A stretch of 41,852 nt of DNA from Phycisphaerales bacterium (GTDB lineage: Bacteria; Planctomycetota; Phycisphaerae; Phycisphaerales; UBA1924): NCBI GenBank assembly GCA_029260435.1, contig JAJDDG010000118.1, positions 1 through 41,852 of the forward strand, written 5' to 3'. The position numbers and the translations under genes are program-made. The notes under the pieces are model-generated. The model had not been told where the DNA came from, searched no databases, and saw nothing but the letters and a program-made list of their open reading frames with translations. Below are positions 34,571 to 41,852 of the stretch, in pieces (the stretch's first letter is position 1; the number at the start of each line of letters is the position of its first letter).

Positions 34571-35584
34571 ATGCCCGCAATGCAATGCTCCGTCCTCATC
34601 CCGACCTACGCCCGAGCGGAAAAACTCCGCATCTGCCTCGACCACCTCGCACACCAGATCGACCCCCCCGAGTTCGAGATCCTCATCGGCGTCGATGCCG
34701 GACAAACTACCCCGCTCTCCATCGACATCCCAGACCCCCTCCGCGATCGCACGCATATCCACCCTTTCCCGAAACTCGGGCTCATCGCCGTCCGCCACCA
34801 CCTGCTCAAGCTCGCCGCCGGGCGCTTCTTCCTTTCGTTAAACGACGACGCCTACCCCCACCCAGATTGCCTCCACACTCACTCAGCGCTCCATGATGCC
34901 GCACAACCCCGAGTCGTCACCGGACCCGCACCCTTCAAACCAATCGACAACCCCAACCTCTTTGACCGCATCGTCCACAACACACCCCTCGTCTTCTTCC
35001 CCCCGACCAACCCCGGCGCGACCACCCCATACGCCACCGACTACCGCAACGTCTTCGGGCTCAACTTCTCCGCGCCCATCGACTTGGCCCGCGAGCTGGG
35101 CGGCTTCCCCTATCTCCCCAACGCCTATGGCTACGACGAAACCGAACTCGTCCACCGACTCATCACAAAGGGTGGTGCCGAAGCGCTGCACGCTCCAAAC
35201 GCGATCGTCACACACGACCACCGATTCACCCCGCAGGATGTCCACCGCCGCGAGTACCTCCTGGGTCGCTCCGCGTGGACCTACGCGAAACTGAATCCCG
35301 AGTTCGCGCAAGATCTCTTCGGGCGAGACATCCGCGCCGAAAGCGAACTCGAACACTCTCACGCCATCCTCCGCAACCAGCGCGCCGACGCCCAGCGCGC
35401 CGAGCATCATTTCCTGAACCTCGCTAACCGCCCCCCCACCGCAACCACCGACGCCCTCCTGCCTACCCTCGCCAACCAATGGACCCCCCTCAAACGCTAC
35501 CTCTGGCGCTGGGGACTCCTCGACGCCGCCGCCAACACCGACCCCCGCTGGGCACTCCTCCTCGAAGCCCCGCCACTCCCGTAA
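34571..35584 (+). CDS. Family 2 glycosyltransferase
   Basis: A 337-residue GT-A-fold transferase. The start at 34571 gives MPAMQCSVLIPTYARAEKLR, the classic family 2 N-terminus; an ATG three codons later is also possible. The nucleotide-binding Asp is in FEILIGVDAG and the metal-binding acidic motif in RFFLSLNDDAYP. A later conserved stretch, GGFPYLPNAYGYDETELVHRL, matches the acceptor-side ED/ET motif of related enzymes. There is no membrane segment, so it acts in the cytosol. The longest frame adds 136 residues antisense to the divergent gene and is rejected. It is divergent from the CgeB-like gene and lies 17 bases before thiS. The acceptor is unknown. Confidence 0.87.
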   Translation: MPAMQCSVLIPTYARAEKLRICLDHLAHQIDPPEFEILIGVDAGQTTPLSIDIPDPLRDRTHIHPFPKLGLIAVRHHLLKLAAGRFFLSLNDDAYPHPDCLHTHSALHDAAQPRVVTGPAPFKPIDNPNLFDRIVHNTPLVFFPPTNPGATTPYATDYRNVFGLNFSAPIDLARELGGFPYLPNAYGYDETELVHRLITKGGAEALHAPNAIVTHDHRFTPQDVHRREYLLGRSAWTYAKLNPEFAQDLFGRDIRAESELEHSHAILRNQRADAQRAEHHFLNLANRPPTATTDALLPTLANQWTPLKRYLWRWGLLDAAANTDPRWALLLEAPPLP

Positions 35585-35601
35585 CCGCCTACAATCGGCG
35601 C

Positions 35602-35802
35602 ATGGAACTCACAGTCAACGGCAAGCCCGAGTCCCACCCGGACGCCCTCACCGTCGAGCAACTGCTGACCACACTCGACCTCGCGGGCAAGCCCTGTGCC
35701 GTCGAGGTGAACAAACAACTCATCCGCAAACCCAACCACAACGCACACACCCTCGCCGATGGCGACACCGTCGAGATCGTCACCTTCGTCGGCGGCGGCT
35801 AA
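35602..35802 (+). CDS. thiS: Sulfur carrier protein ThiS
   Basis: A 66-residue ubiquitin-like sulfur carrier: MELTVNGKPESH at the start, LTVEQLLTTLDL, CAVEVNKQLIRK, LADGDTVEIVTFVGGG at the end. The C-terminal Gly-Gly is adenylated and loaded with sulfur as a thiocarboxylate for thiazole formation in thiamine synthesis. The length is that of the family. The ATG lies 17 bases after the glycosyltransferase stop, without a clear ribosome-binding site. thiG follows after 57 bases, a common arrangement. The activating enzyme ThiF and the tyrosine or glycine enzymes ThiH/ThiO are not in the window. Confidence 0.93.
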   Translation: MELTVNGKPESHPDALTVEQLLTTLDLAGKPCAVEVNKQLIRKPNHNAHTLADGDTVEIVTFVGGG

Positions 35803-35859
35803 CCCCCCCTGCCACCCACACTTCCCCGCTTAACGCGCACACAGAGAATCCGCCCAACC

Positions 35860-36720
35860 ATGCCCCAATCGCCAATCACCGAATCCAAGCCCGCCGCATC
35901 ACCCGCCCCCTTTACCGTCGCCGGGCGCACCCTCACCTCCCGCCTCGTCGTCGGCACCGGCAAGTACGCGGACAACGAAACAATGCGCAGCGCGCTGGAC
36001 GCCTCCGGCGCCGAGGTCATCACCGTCGCGGTACGCCGCGAACGACTGATCAACGACAAAGGCGAATCCCTGCTCGACGCGATCGACCTCTCACGCTACA
36101 CCATCCTGCCAAACACCGCCGGGTGTTTCTCCGCCGAAGACGCAGTGCGCGTCTCCCGACTCGGGCGAGAACTACTCGAACAGCTCGGCAACCCCGGCGC
36201 GTCGTGGGTCAAGCTCGAAGTGCTGGGCGATAAGAAGACACTCCTGCCCGACCCCGTGGGTACCCTCGAAGCCTGCGAGCAACTCGTCGCCGATGGTTTT
36301 CAGGTCCTCTGCTATTCGAGCGACGACCCCATCAGCGCACAACGCATCAAAGACGCCGGTGCCGCCGCGGTCATGCCCGCGGGCTCGCCCATCGGCTCGG
36401 GCCAGGGCATCCTGAACCCCGCGAACATCGTCCTCATCCTCGAACTGCTCAAAGACGCTGACCCCGACTACCCCGTCATCGTGGACGCGGGCGTGGGCAC
36501 CGCCTCCGATGTCACTATCGCGATGGAACTCGGCGCAGACGCCGTCCTGCTCAACACCGGGATCGCCCACGCCAAAGACCCCATCGCCATGGCCCGCGCC
36601 ATGCGCCGCGCCTGCCTCGCCGGGTACGACGCCTACCACGCCGGTCGCATCGCAAAACGCAAATACGCCACCGCCAGCTCCCCGTGGGAAGGCGTCGTCT
36701 CGTACATCCCGGGCGAATAA
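35860..36720 (+). CDS. thiG: Thiazole synthase ThiG
   Basis: A 286-residue TIM-barrel enzyme that builds the thiamine thiazole from deoxyxylulose phosphate, dehydroglycine and ThiS thiocarboxylate. Visible blocks are [57 protein letters not shown] with the Schiff-base lysine (about 118), [32 protein letters not shown], the phosphate-binding [13 protein letters not shown] and [17 protein letters not shown]. The first 17 residues are a variable extension. Its stop faces the stop of the P-loop NTPase gene 21 bases away. It works with the upstream ThiS. Confidence 0.97.
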   Translation: MPQSPITESKPAASPAPFTVAGRTLTSRLVVGTGKYADNETMRSALDASGAEVITVAVRRERLINDKGESLLDAIDLSRYTILPNTAGCFSAEDAVRVSRLGRELLEQLGNPGASWVKLEVLGDKKTLLPDPVGTLEACEQLVADGFQVLCYSSDDPISAQRIKDAGAAAVMPAGSPIGSGQGILNPANIVLILELLKDADPDYPVIVDAGVGTASDVTIAMELGADAVLLNTGIAHAKDPIAMARAMRRACLAGYDAYHAGRIAKRKYATASSPWEGVVSYIPGE

Positions 36721-36741
36721 TTCTCCCACCGCTCACCCGCA

Positions 36742-38268
36742 CTACGCCGGACGGATCCCCCTGAAGAACATCTGCACCCGATCCGATTCCTGCTTGCGCA
36801 CGGATTCCAGAATCAGCCTCGGAATCCGCCACTTGGGCTCGTCGTCCGTCACACTCGCACAATGCTCCTGCATGCACCGGTACAGAAGCTTGAACGCATC
36901 CCGCGGCTGGTGCATCTGATCCAGCGCATCGATCAGCGCCCGCGCGGTCACATCGGGCTCAAACAAGTCCGTCAGCGCCATGTCCTCCGCCCCCGTATCC
37001 CGGCACACCCTTAATCGCGCGTTGCACAGGTCGTACAGCATCGCCCCCGTCCAGCTCAAACGCTCGACGAGCGACTGTTTATCGAGCCGCGCCTCCTGGA
37101 AAAACGAAGCGGACTCGCGGAACAGCTCGTGCCGCAGCTCGATCGGCAAGAGCAGCTTGAATCCGATCCTCTCCTGCTGGAGAAACTTACTGTTGAGCAA
37201 GGGCCAGATCACCGCCCGCATCCGGTGCGTCTCCCCGTTGATCACCGTCGGCTCGTCCACCCGATCCATCACCACCATAATCCCCGTGTACCCGAGCGGC
37301 GCGAGCACCCGTCGCACCCGCGCCAGCATCTCGTACCGGATGTCGTCCACCCCATCAGTCGGCAGCACGCCACTCGCGCGCATCGACTCGGGCAACATCC
37401 CGAGCACCGCCGCGAGCTGATCCACATCCCGATCAACCACCCGCACATCCCGCACCACCCGGCGCGCAAGCCGCTTCAAGAACCATTTGTCCACCAGCGC
37501 GTGCTTGCCAACGCAAGCAAGCCACAACACCATCGCAACGCCGAACGCCCAGAGCCACGCCATCTGCGTGATCCATTCCACGTCCTTGAAGTACAACGAC
37601 GCCGCAACCACCGCGCCAGGCGCGATCCACCCGAGCCAGGCGAGCATCCCCCACATCCGCCCGCCCCCGCCCGCCTTGAGCCGACCCTTGAGCGCCTTCG
37701 CCCGCATGAACTGATCCTGCCGCCTGTCGTACACCGCCTGGAGCAACCGCAAATCCTGACGCACGCCGATCCCCGACCGCCGCACCACCCGCCACACGTG
37801 CTCCCGCGATTCGCCCACCCGCGCTTCGCTGATCACCGCGTCAACAACACCCGCCACCGCAGCACCAAGCATCGCGTCCACATGATCAACAAGCCTCAGC
37901 CCCTCCAACACCTGCTGGATCTCCGCGCCGCCGCCCCCCCCGTCAACCCCAGACACCCGACAGAGCTGGTCCAGCGCCGGGTTCAGATCGTCGTACCCGA
38001 TCAGAAACACCTTCTGATCCGCGTGCCGCTCGTTGTGCTTGCGGATGCGATCCTCGAGCTGCAACCGGATCGCCGTCTTGCCCGAGCCCTTCTCGCCGAA
38101 CACGATCGACGTCGAAGGCCGTTCAAGATCACCCGTAATCTTCTCGAAATCCGGGTGCTGAGCGCGCCCGGTGCCCAGCCGCGCAAACACCTGGTCGTGC
38201 CGCGCTTCTTCCGCGCGGAACGGGTTCTCGTTCACCGACCAGTGCTGTAGAAAACTATCGATATTCAT
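36742..38268 (-). CDS. Membrane-anchored P-loop NTPase
   Basis: A 508-residue protein. Walker A is VFGEKGSGKTAIRL (about 57-70), Walker B-like GIMVVMDRVDEP (about 330-341). The N-terminus (FLQHWSVNENPF) resembles AAA-type ATPases that start with a short Pro-Phe motif. Two transmembrane segments interrupt the NTPase domain: MLAWLGWIAPGAVVAASLYF (about 208-227) and MAWLWAFGVAMVLWLACVG (about 236-254), a layout reminiscent of KAP-type NTPases. A Gly run (GGGGG) lies near 110. The C-terminal part is helical. The substrate is unknown. The gene follows the mutase gene by 32 bases on the same strand. Confidence 0.8.
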   Translation of the reverse strand: MNIDSFLQHWSVNENPFRAEEARHDQVFARLGTGRAQHPDFEKITGDLERPSTSIVFGEKGSGKTAIRLQLEDRIRKHNERHADQKVFLIGYDDLNPALDQLCRVSGVDGGGGGAEIQQVLEGLRLVDHVDAMLGAAVAGVVDAVISEARVGESREHVWRVVRRSGIGVRQDLRLLQAVYDRRQDQFMRAKALKGRLKAGGGGRMWGMLAWLGWIAPGAVVAASLYFKDVEWITQMAWLWAFGVAMVLWLACVGKHALVDKWFLKRLARRVVRDVRVVDRDVDQLAAVLGMLPESMRASGVLPTDGVDDIRYEMLARVRRVLAPLGYTGIMVVMDRVDEPTVINGETHRMRAVIWPLLNSKFLQQERIGFKLLLPIELRHELFRESASFFQEARLDKQSLVERLSWTGAMLYDLCNARLRVCRDTGAEDMALTDLFEPDVTARALIDALDQMHQPRDAFKLLYRCMQEHCASVTDDEPKWRIPRLILESVRKQESDRVQMFFRGIRPA

Positions 38269-38300
38269 CAGCGCGTCCTACGCTCCGTCATAGATCAAAC

Positions 38301-39719
38301 TCAATGCGCCACCGCCGTGCCCAGCATCGACGACAACTCCTCAACCATCTCCCGCAACACCCTCTCGTCCCTCGCTTCCAGATTCAACCGCAGCAGCGGC
38401 TCGGTGTTCGATTTCCGCACGTTGCACCACCAACCCTCACCCGCGAAACAATCAACGGTCACACCGTCCATCTCGTCAATCTCACCCCGCCCCGCGTACG
38501 TCTCCTTGAGCTCCGCGATCGCCCCGTCCTTGTCCGCCACCTCGAAGTTGATCTCGCCGGACTGCGCGTACCGCGCGATCGGCTTGATCAGTTCTGACAA
38601 CGCCTTGTCCGACGCCGCAACCAAAGACAGCACCTCCGCCAGCGCGATCGCACCCGAATCCGCGTTGAAGTTCCCCGCGAAGTAAAAGTGCCCGCTCAGT
38701 TCGCCACCAAAGGGCCCGCCCCGCTCCGCGAGTTCCGCCTTCATAAACACATGCCCCACCCGGCTCCGTACCGGCGTCCCGCCCGCCGCCCGCACATCCT
38801 CCTCCACCGCCTTGCTCGAACGCAGGTCGTACACAATCGCCCCGCCGGGGTGATCTTTCAGAAACAAAGGCGCGAGCAACGCCGTCAGGTGATCGCACCC
38901 GATCACATTCCCGAGTTCATCGACAACCACCAACCGATCCGCGTCGCCATCGAAGCAGATCCCCAGATCCGCCCCGGTCTCGCGCACCTTCGACTGCAGA
39001 TCCAGCAGATTCTCCGCGACAAGCGGGTTCGGCTCATGCACGAACTCGCCCTTCGAGTTATCGAAGTACAACTCGACGATCTCAAGGCCATCGATCCCCG
39101 CGAAGATCTTCGGCACCATCGTCCCCGCCATTCCGTTCGACGCGTCCACCACCACCTTGATCTTCTTGCCGCCCATATCGAGGAACCGCAGCACATGCGC
39201 GCGGTACGCATCCCACAGATCCCGCTCCTCGCATTGCCCACCACCGCACCCGCGCACACCACCCGCGTCACCAACCCTCCGCGAATCAACAAGCACCGCC
39301 ATCTGCCGGATCTCCGCGAGCCCCGTCGTTTCTCCGACCGGCTTCGCCTTCCCCTTGCTCACCTTGAACCCGTTGTACTGTGGCGGGTTGTGCGACGCCG
39401 TCACCTGCACACACCCCGCGCAATCCAGATGGTTCACCGCAAAGTACACAAAGGGCGTATCCACCATCCCCACATCAATCACACTCGCCCCCGCATCGTT
39501 CAGCCCCTCACACAACGCATCGCGTAACGACGGGCTCGACAGACGCATGTCCCGTCCAACCACGACCGTCTTCTTCATAGGCGTCACCGCCCCACCCGCC
39601 GCAGCCTGCTCAAGCAGGAACTGCCCGCACCCGTACCCGATCTTCCAGGCGCTGTCCTCATTCAACGGGTCCGGGTACGTCGCCCGAATGTCATACGCCT
39701 TGAACACTTTCCCGAGCAT
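38301..39719 (-). CDS. Phosphomannomutase/phosphoglucomutase
   Basis: A 472-residue alpha-D-phosphohexomutase that interconverts hexose 6- and 1-phosphates, supplying nucleotide sugars. The start at 39719 gives MLGKVFKAYDIRATYPD with GGAGGACTG upstream; the longest frame adds 13 residues. The catalytic Ser109 lies in VTASHNPPQYNG, the metal loop is CFDGDADRLV, the sugar-binding loop is GGELSGHFYF, and the phosphate-binding loop is RKSNTEPLLRL. All four domains are present. The linker near 150-165 carries a Gly-rich CGGGQC segment. It is followed by the NTPase gene. The PMM/PGM choice cannot be settled from sequence. Confidence 0.93.
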   Translation of the reverse strand: MLGKVFKAYDIRATYPDPLNEDSAWKIGYGCGQFLLEQAAAGGAVTPMKKTVVVGRDMRLSSPSLRDALCEGLNDAGASVIDVGMVDTPFVYFAVNHLDCAGCVQVTASHNPPQYNGFKVSKGKAKPVGETTGLAEIRQMAVLVDSRRVGDAGGVRGCGGGQCEERDLWDAYRAHVLRFLDMGGKKIKVVVDASNGMAGTMVPKIFAGIDGLEIVELYFDNSKGEFVHEPNPLVAENLLDLQSKVRETGADLGICFDGDADRLVVVDELGNVIGCDHLTALLAPLFLKDHPGGAIVYDLRSSKAVEEDVRAAGGTPVRSRVGHVFMKAELAERGGPFGGELSGHFYFAGNFNADSGAIALAEVLSLVAASDKALSELIKPIARYAQSGEINFEVADKDGAIAELKETYAGRGEIDEMDGVTVDCFAGEGWWCNVRKSNTEPLLRLNLEARDERVLREMVEELSSMLGTAVAH

Positions 39720-39780
39720 CGTGCGCAGTCCTCCGTCCCCCACCATCCATCTCACCATCCAGTCAACTCAAAACCGTCCC

Positions 39781-41820
39781 CTACGATACCGCTTCCACGC
39801 CCGACCCGCTCACCACCCGAACCTCCCCCGACCCGACCATCCGCACCCGCACGCCCTCGGGCAGCGCATTGAGAAACACCCTCCCATATCTCGCGCGGAC
39901 AATCCGCGGATCCAGCACCACCACCCGCCCCGTATCCCGCCCCGATCGGATCAACCGCCCGAACCCCTGCTTGAACCGGATCACCGCGCGGGGCACCGTC
40001 TCTTCCATAAATGGGTTCCCGCCGCGAGCCTTGATCATCTCAAGCCTTGCCTCCGTCAGCGGGCGGTCCGGCGGATCAAACGGCAACCGCGTGATAATCA
40101 CATTCCGCAGCCCCCGCCCCGGCACATCAACCCCCTGCCAGAACGACGCCGTCCCAAACAGTACAGCGCGCTCATCCTCCCGGAACCGTTCGAGCATCTC
40201 CGTCCGCGACCCGTCGCGTCCCTGCACAAAGAACCCCGCACCCCGCTCGCTCATCTGATCCCCGACCTCCCGCGCAACCTTCCCCATCGCATCAAACGAC
40301 GTGAACAACACAAACGCACCGCCGTCCGTCGCCTTGATCTCCTGCACCACCCGCTCGCTCAACTGCTGGATAAACCCCTCCTCCCGAGGGTCCACCATCG
40401 TCTCGTCAACAACCAGCTCCACCTGCGACGCATGGTCAAAAGGTGATCCCAACACAAGCCGCTCCGACTCCCCGCACCCGAGCCGCCCAACCGTGTGATC
40501 GAACGACCCACCCCCCGTCGTGAGCGTCGCCGAGCAGAGCGTCGTGGACCACTCCTTCCCGAACAGATGCTCACGCAACACGGGCCCCACCTCCACCGGC
40601 GAGCAAGCCATCGTCACCCGCGCCCCCCGCCCGCTCGGGTTCCGCGCGCACTCGATCCAGTACACACTCCCCTCCTGCTCCCGCTCGATGACCACCCGCG
40701 CATCCGCCGCAATCCGAGACGCCCGCTCGGCGTACCCCAGCAACTCGAACTTGTCTTCTTCCCGCCTTGCCACCTCCCGCACCCGCCGAAGCGATGTCGC
40801 CAGATCCTTAAACGCCCCGGTGATCGTATCTTCCATCTCGTCCTCGTCCCTCAATCGCTTCGTCCCGATCTCCCAGGGCACAAACCGCTGCGCCAACTCA
40901 AACTGCCGATCCGCCGCGTGCCGCGCCTCCATCACAGATCGCGCACACCGATCCAATACCGACTCATCCTCAACCGACAGCGAACTAAGGAACCCGCGCT
41001 CCCTCCTTGGGTCGTACAACACCGACAGCAATAGCCCCACCCGGCCCTCGCTTAAAGACACCCCGAAGTGATCGCTCGCCACGTCCTCCACCATGTGCGC
41101 CTCATCCAGCACAACATGGTGATACTCCGGCAAAAACCCGAACCCCTGGCTCCGCAGCGCAAGATCAGAAAAGAACAGCGCGTGGTTGCACACAAGTAGT
41201 TCCGCCCCCTCCATCCGCCGACGCGCCTGCTGGTAAAAACACCGATCAAACGTCCCGCACTTCCGCCCCATGCAGTTGCCCGAGTCCGATTGCACCCGAT
41301 CCCACACACCCCGCCGCTCCACCTGCGGCACCGTCGAAAGCGTGCCGTCGTTCGTGCCGTACGCCCAGTCTTCCACCACGTGCAGACTCCGCCGTGAAGC
41401 CGGATCGCCAAACATCTTCTCCTGCCGCGATGACGCCATCATCAAGCGCCGCACGGACAGATAGTTCCCCCGCCCCTTCACCAGCTCCGCTCGAAACCGT
41501 GGATTTCCTTCCCCATCCTCGAATAGCTTTTCGAGCCGCGGGATGTCGCGCGCAATGAGCTGCTCCTGCAGCGCGATCGTGTTCGTCGCCACCACCACCC
41601 GCTCGCCCTTCTCCAGGATCCGCTGGATCGCCGGCACCAGATACGCAAAAGACTTGCCCACACCCGTCCCCGCCTCCGCAAGCAGCGTGCTCCCAGAGTC
41701 CATCGCACGCCCCACCCCTTCCGCCATCTCGATCTGCTCCGGGCGATGCTCGTACACATCCCCCATCGCACCCGCGACGCGCCCACCCTCACCCAGGATC
41801 TCATGAACAAACCCGCTCAC
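39781..41820 (-). CDS. dinG: DinG/XPD-type superfamily 2 helicase
   Basis: A 679-residue helicase. Order: YEHRPEQIEMAEGV (Q-like motif), Walker A LLAEAGTGVGKSFAY (about 47-60), VVATNTIALQEQ, KGRGNYL, a cysteine-rich segment CMGRKCGTFDRC (183, 188, 194), LVCNHALFF, the DEAH box VVLDEAHMVED (about 236-246), AFVLFTSFDAM, GTASFWQGVDVPG and the final GRLIRSGRDTGRVVVLDPR. DinG enzymes unwind DNA-RNA hybrids and DNA structures and carry a 4Fe-4S cluster. The first cluster cysteine, normally in the RxNYLC block, is Ser122 here. The start is GTG at 41820, since an in-frame stop lies 18 bases further upstream and the first 20 residues fit the family. An ATG at 41766 is an alternative. Confidence 0.92.
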   Translation of the reverse strand: MSGFVHEILGEGGRVAGAMGDVYEHRPEQIEMAEGVGRAMDSGSTLLAEAGTGVGKSFAYLVPAIQRILEKGERVVVATNTIALQEQLIARDIPRLEKLFEDGEGNPRFRAELVKGRGNYLSVRRLMMASSRQEKMFGDPASRRSLHVVEDWAYGTNDGTLSTVPQVERRGVWDRVQSDSGNCMGRKCGTFDRCFYQQARRRMEGAELLVCNHALFFSDLALRSQGFGFLPEYHHVVLDEAHMVEDVASDHFGVSLSEGRVGLLLSVLYDPRRERGFLSSLSVEDESVLDRCARSVMEARHAADRQFELAQRFVPWEIGTKRLRDEDEMEDTITGAFKDLATSLRRVREVARREEDKFELLGYAERASRIAADARVVIEREQEGSVYWIECARNPSGRGARVTMACSPVEVGPVLREHLFGKEWSTTLCSATLTTGGGSFDHTVGRLGCGESERLVLGSPFDHASQVELVVDETMVDPREEGFIQQLSERVVQEIKATDGGAFVLFTSFDAMGKVAREVGDQMSERGAGFFVQGRDGSRTEMLERFREDERAVLFGTASFWQGVDVPGRGLRNVIITRLPFDPPDRPLTEARLEMIKARGGNPFMEETVPRAVIRFKQGFGRLIRSGRDTGRVVVLDPRIVRARYGRVFLNALPEGVRVRMVGSGEVRVVSGSGVEAVS

Positions 41821-41852
41821 AGCGGGGTCCGCTTCGGCTCACCCGCACGCCT

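Noticed and set aside
37129-38250. A 373-residue plus-strand open frame rich in His, Pro and Arg.
   Set aside because: It is antisense to the P-loop NTPase; the composition is typical of the reverse strand of GC-rich genes.
39157-40446. A 429-residue plus-strand open frame.
   Set aside because: It is antisense to the mutase and helicase genes and spans their intergenic gap without any family motif.

Overview
The window is GC-rich, densely packed bacterial chromosome. It most resembles a planctomycete, probably class Phycisphaerae. The clues are an adaptor protein joining a PqqD-like domain, an M50 protease and a HlyD region, a VPAP-type C-terminal sorting signal, a TSCPD domain of the B12-dependent ribonucleotide reductase family, a Rho factor with a long Gly/Arg-rich N-terminus, and flagellin with a chemotaxis operon. 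This assignment is inferred from gene families; no rRNA or other phylogenetic marker was compared. No insertion sequence, integrase, prophage or CRISPR array was seen.

Layout. 1-2315: the 3' end of an rmlB-like nucleotide-sugar dehydratase and an exported ankyrin-repeat protein. 2343-11687: an envelope/export-type locus. It holds a SecA-like ATPase without its C-terminal translocation domains, overlapping by ATGA with a PqqD-M50-HlyD membrane protein; a divergent HlyD adaptor coupled by TAATG to an unrecognised cytosolic protein; a free-standing TSCPD protein; and a GAF-HlyD fusion overlapping by ATGA with a polytopic membrane protein. This is the part most likely to be an undescribed system. 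11741-17613: a leftward chemotaxis operon cheW-cheR-cheA-cheX-cheY-cheB. 18179-19726: a divergent flagellin gene with a clear terminator.

19991-20107: tRNA-Pro(CGG) and its terminator. 20146-23332: a leftward five-gene operon (membrane protein, winged-helix regulator, alpha/beta hydrolase, cupin, ACT protein). Its promoter overlaps an inverted repeat and predicts a leaderless mRNA. 23333-25218: hairpin-rich spacer, a PEP-CTERM-type exported protein with its terminator, and a long gene-free stretch. 25219-27415: an exported helical protein of unknown role and a second exported hydrolase. 27564-32481: rho, coaE and a two-methyltransferase fusion. 32542-35584: two divergent glycosyltransferase-type genes. 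35602-36720: thiS-thiG for the thiazole of thiamine. 36742-41820: a membrane-anchored P-loop NTPase, a phosphomannomutase/phosphoglucomutase and a DinG/XPD-type helicase.

How they work together. The che genes and flagellin form a motility module without local receptors. rmlB, the mutase, the two glycosyltransferases and the methyltransferase fusion fit surface-glycan synthesis, though they are not contiguous. The 2.3-11.7 kb locus combines an ATPase, a membrane protease with a possible peptide-recognition domain, and three HlyD-type adaptor regions, which suggests energised processing or export of a peptide or protein; no substrate is evident. Start sites were chosen from ribosome-binding sites, stop/start overlaps and family N-termini, so several genes are shorter than their longest open frame.
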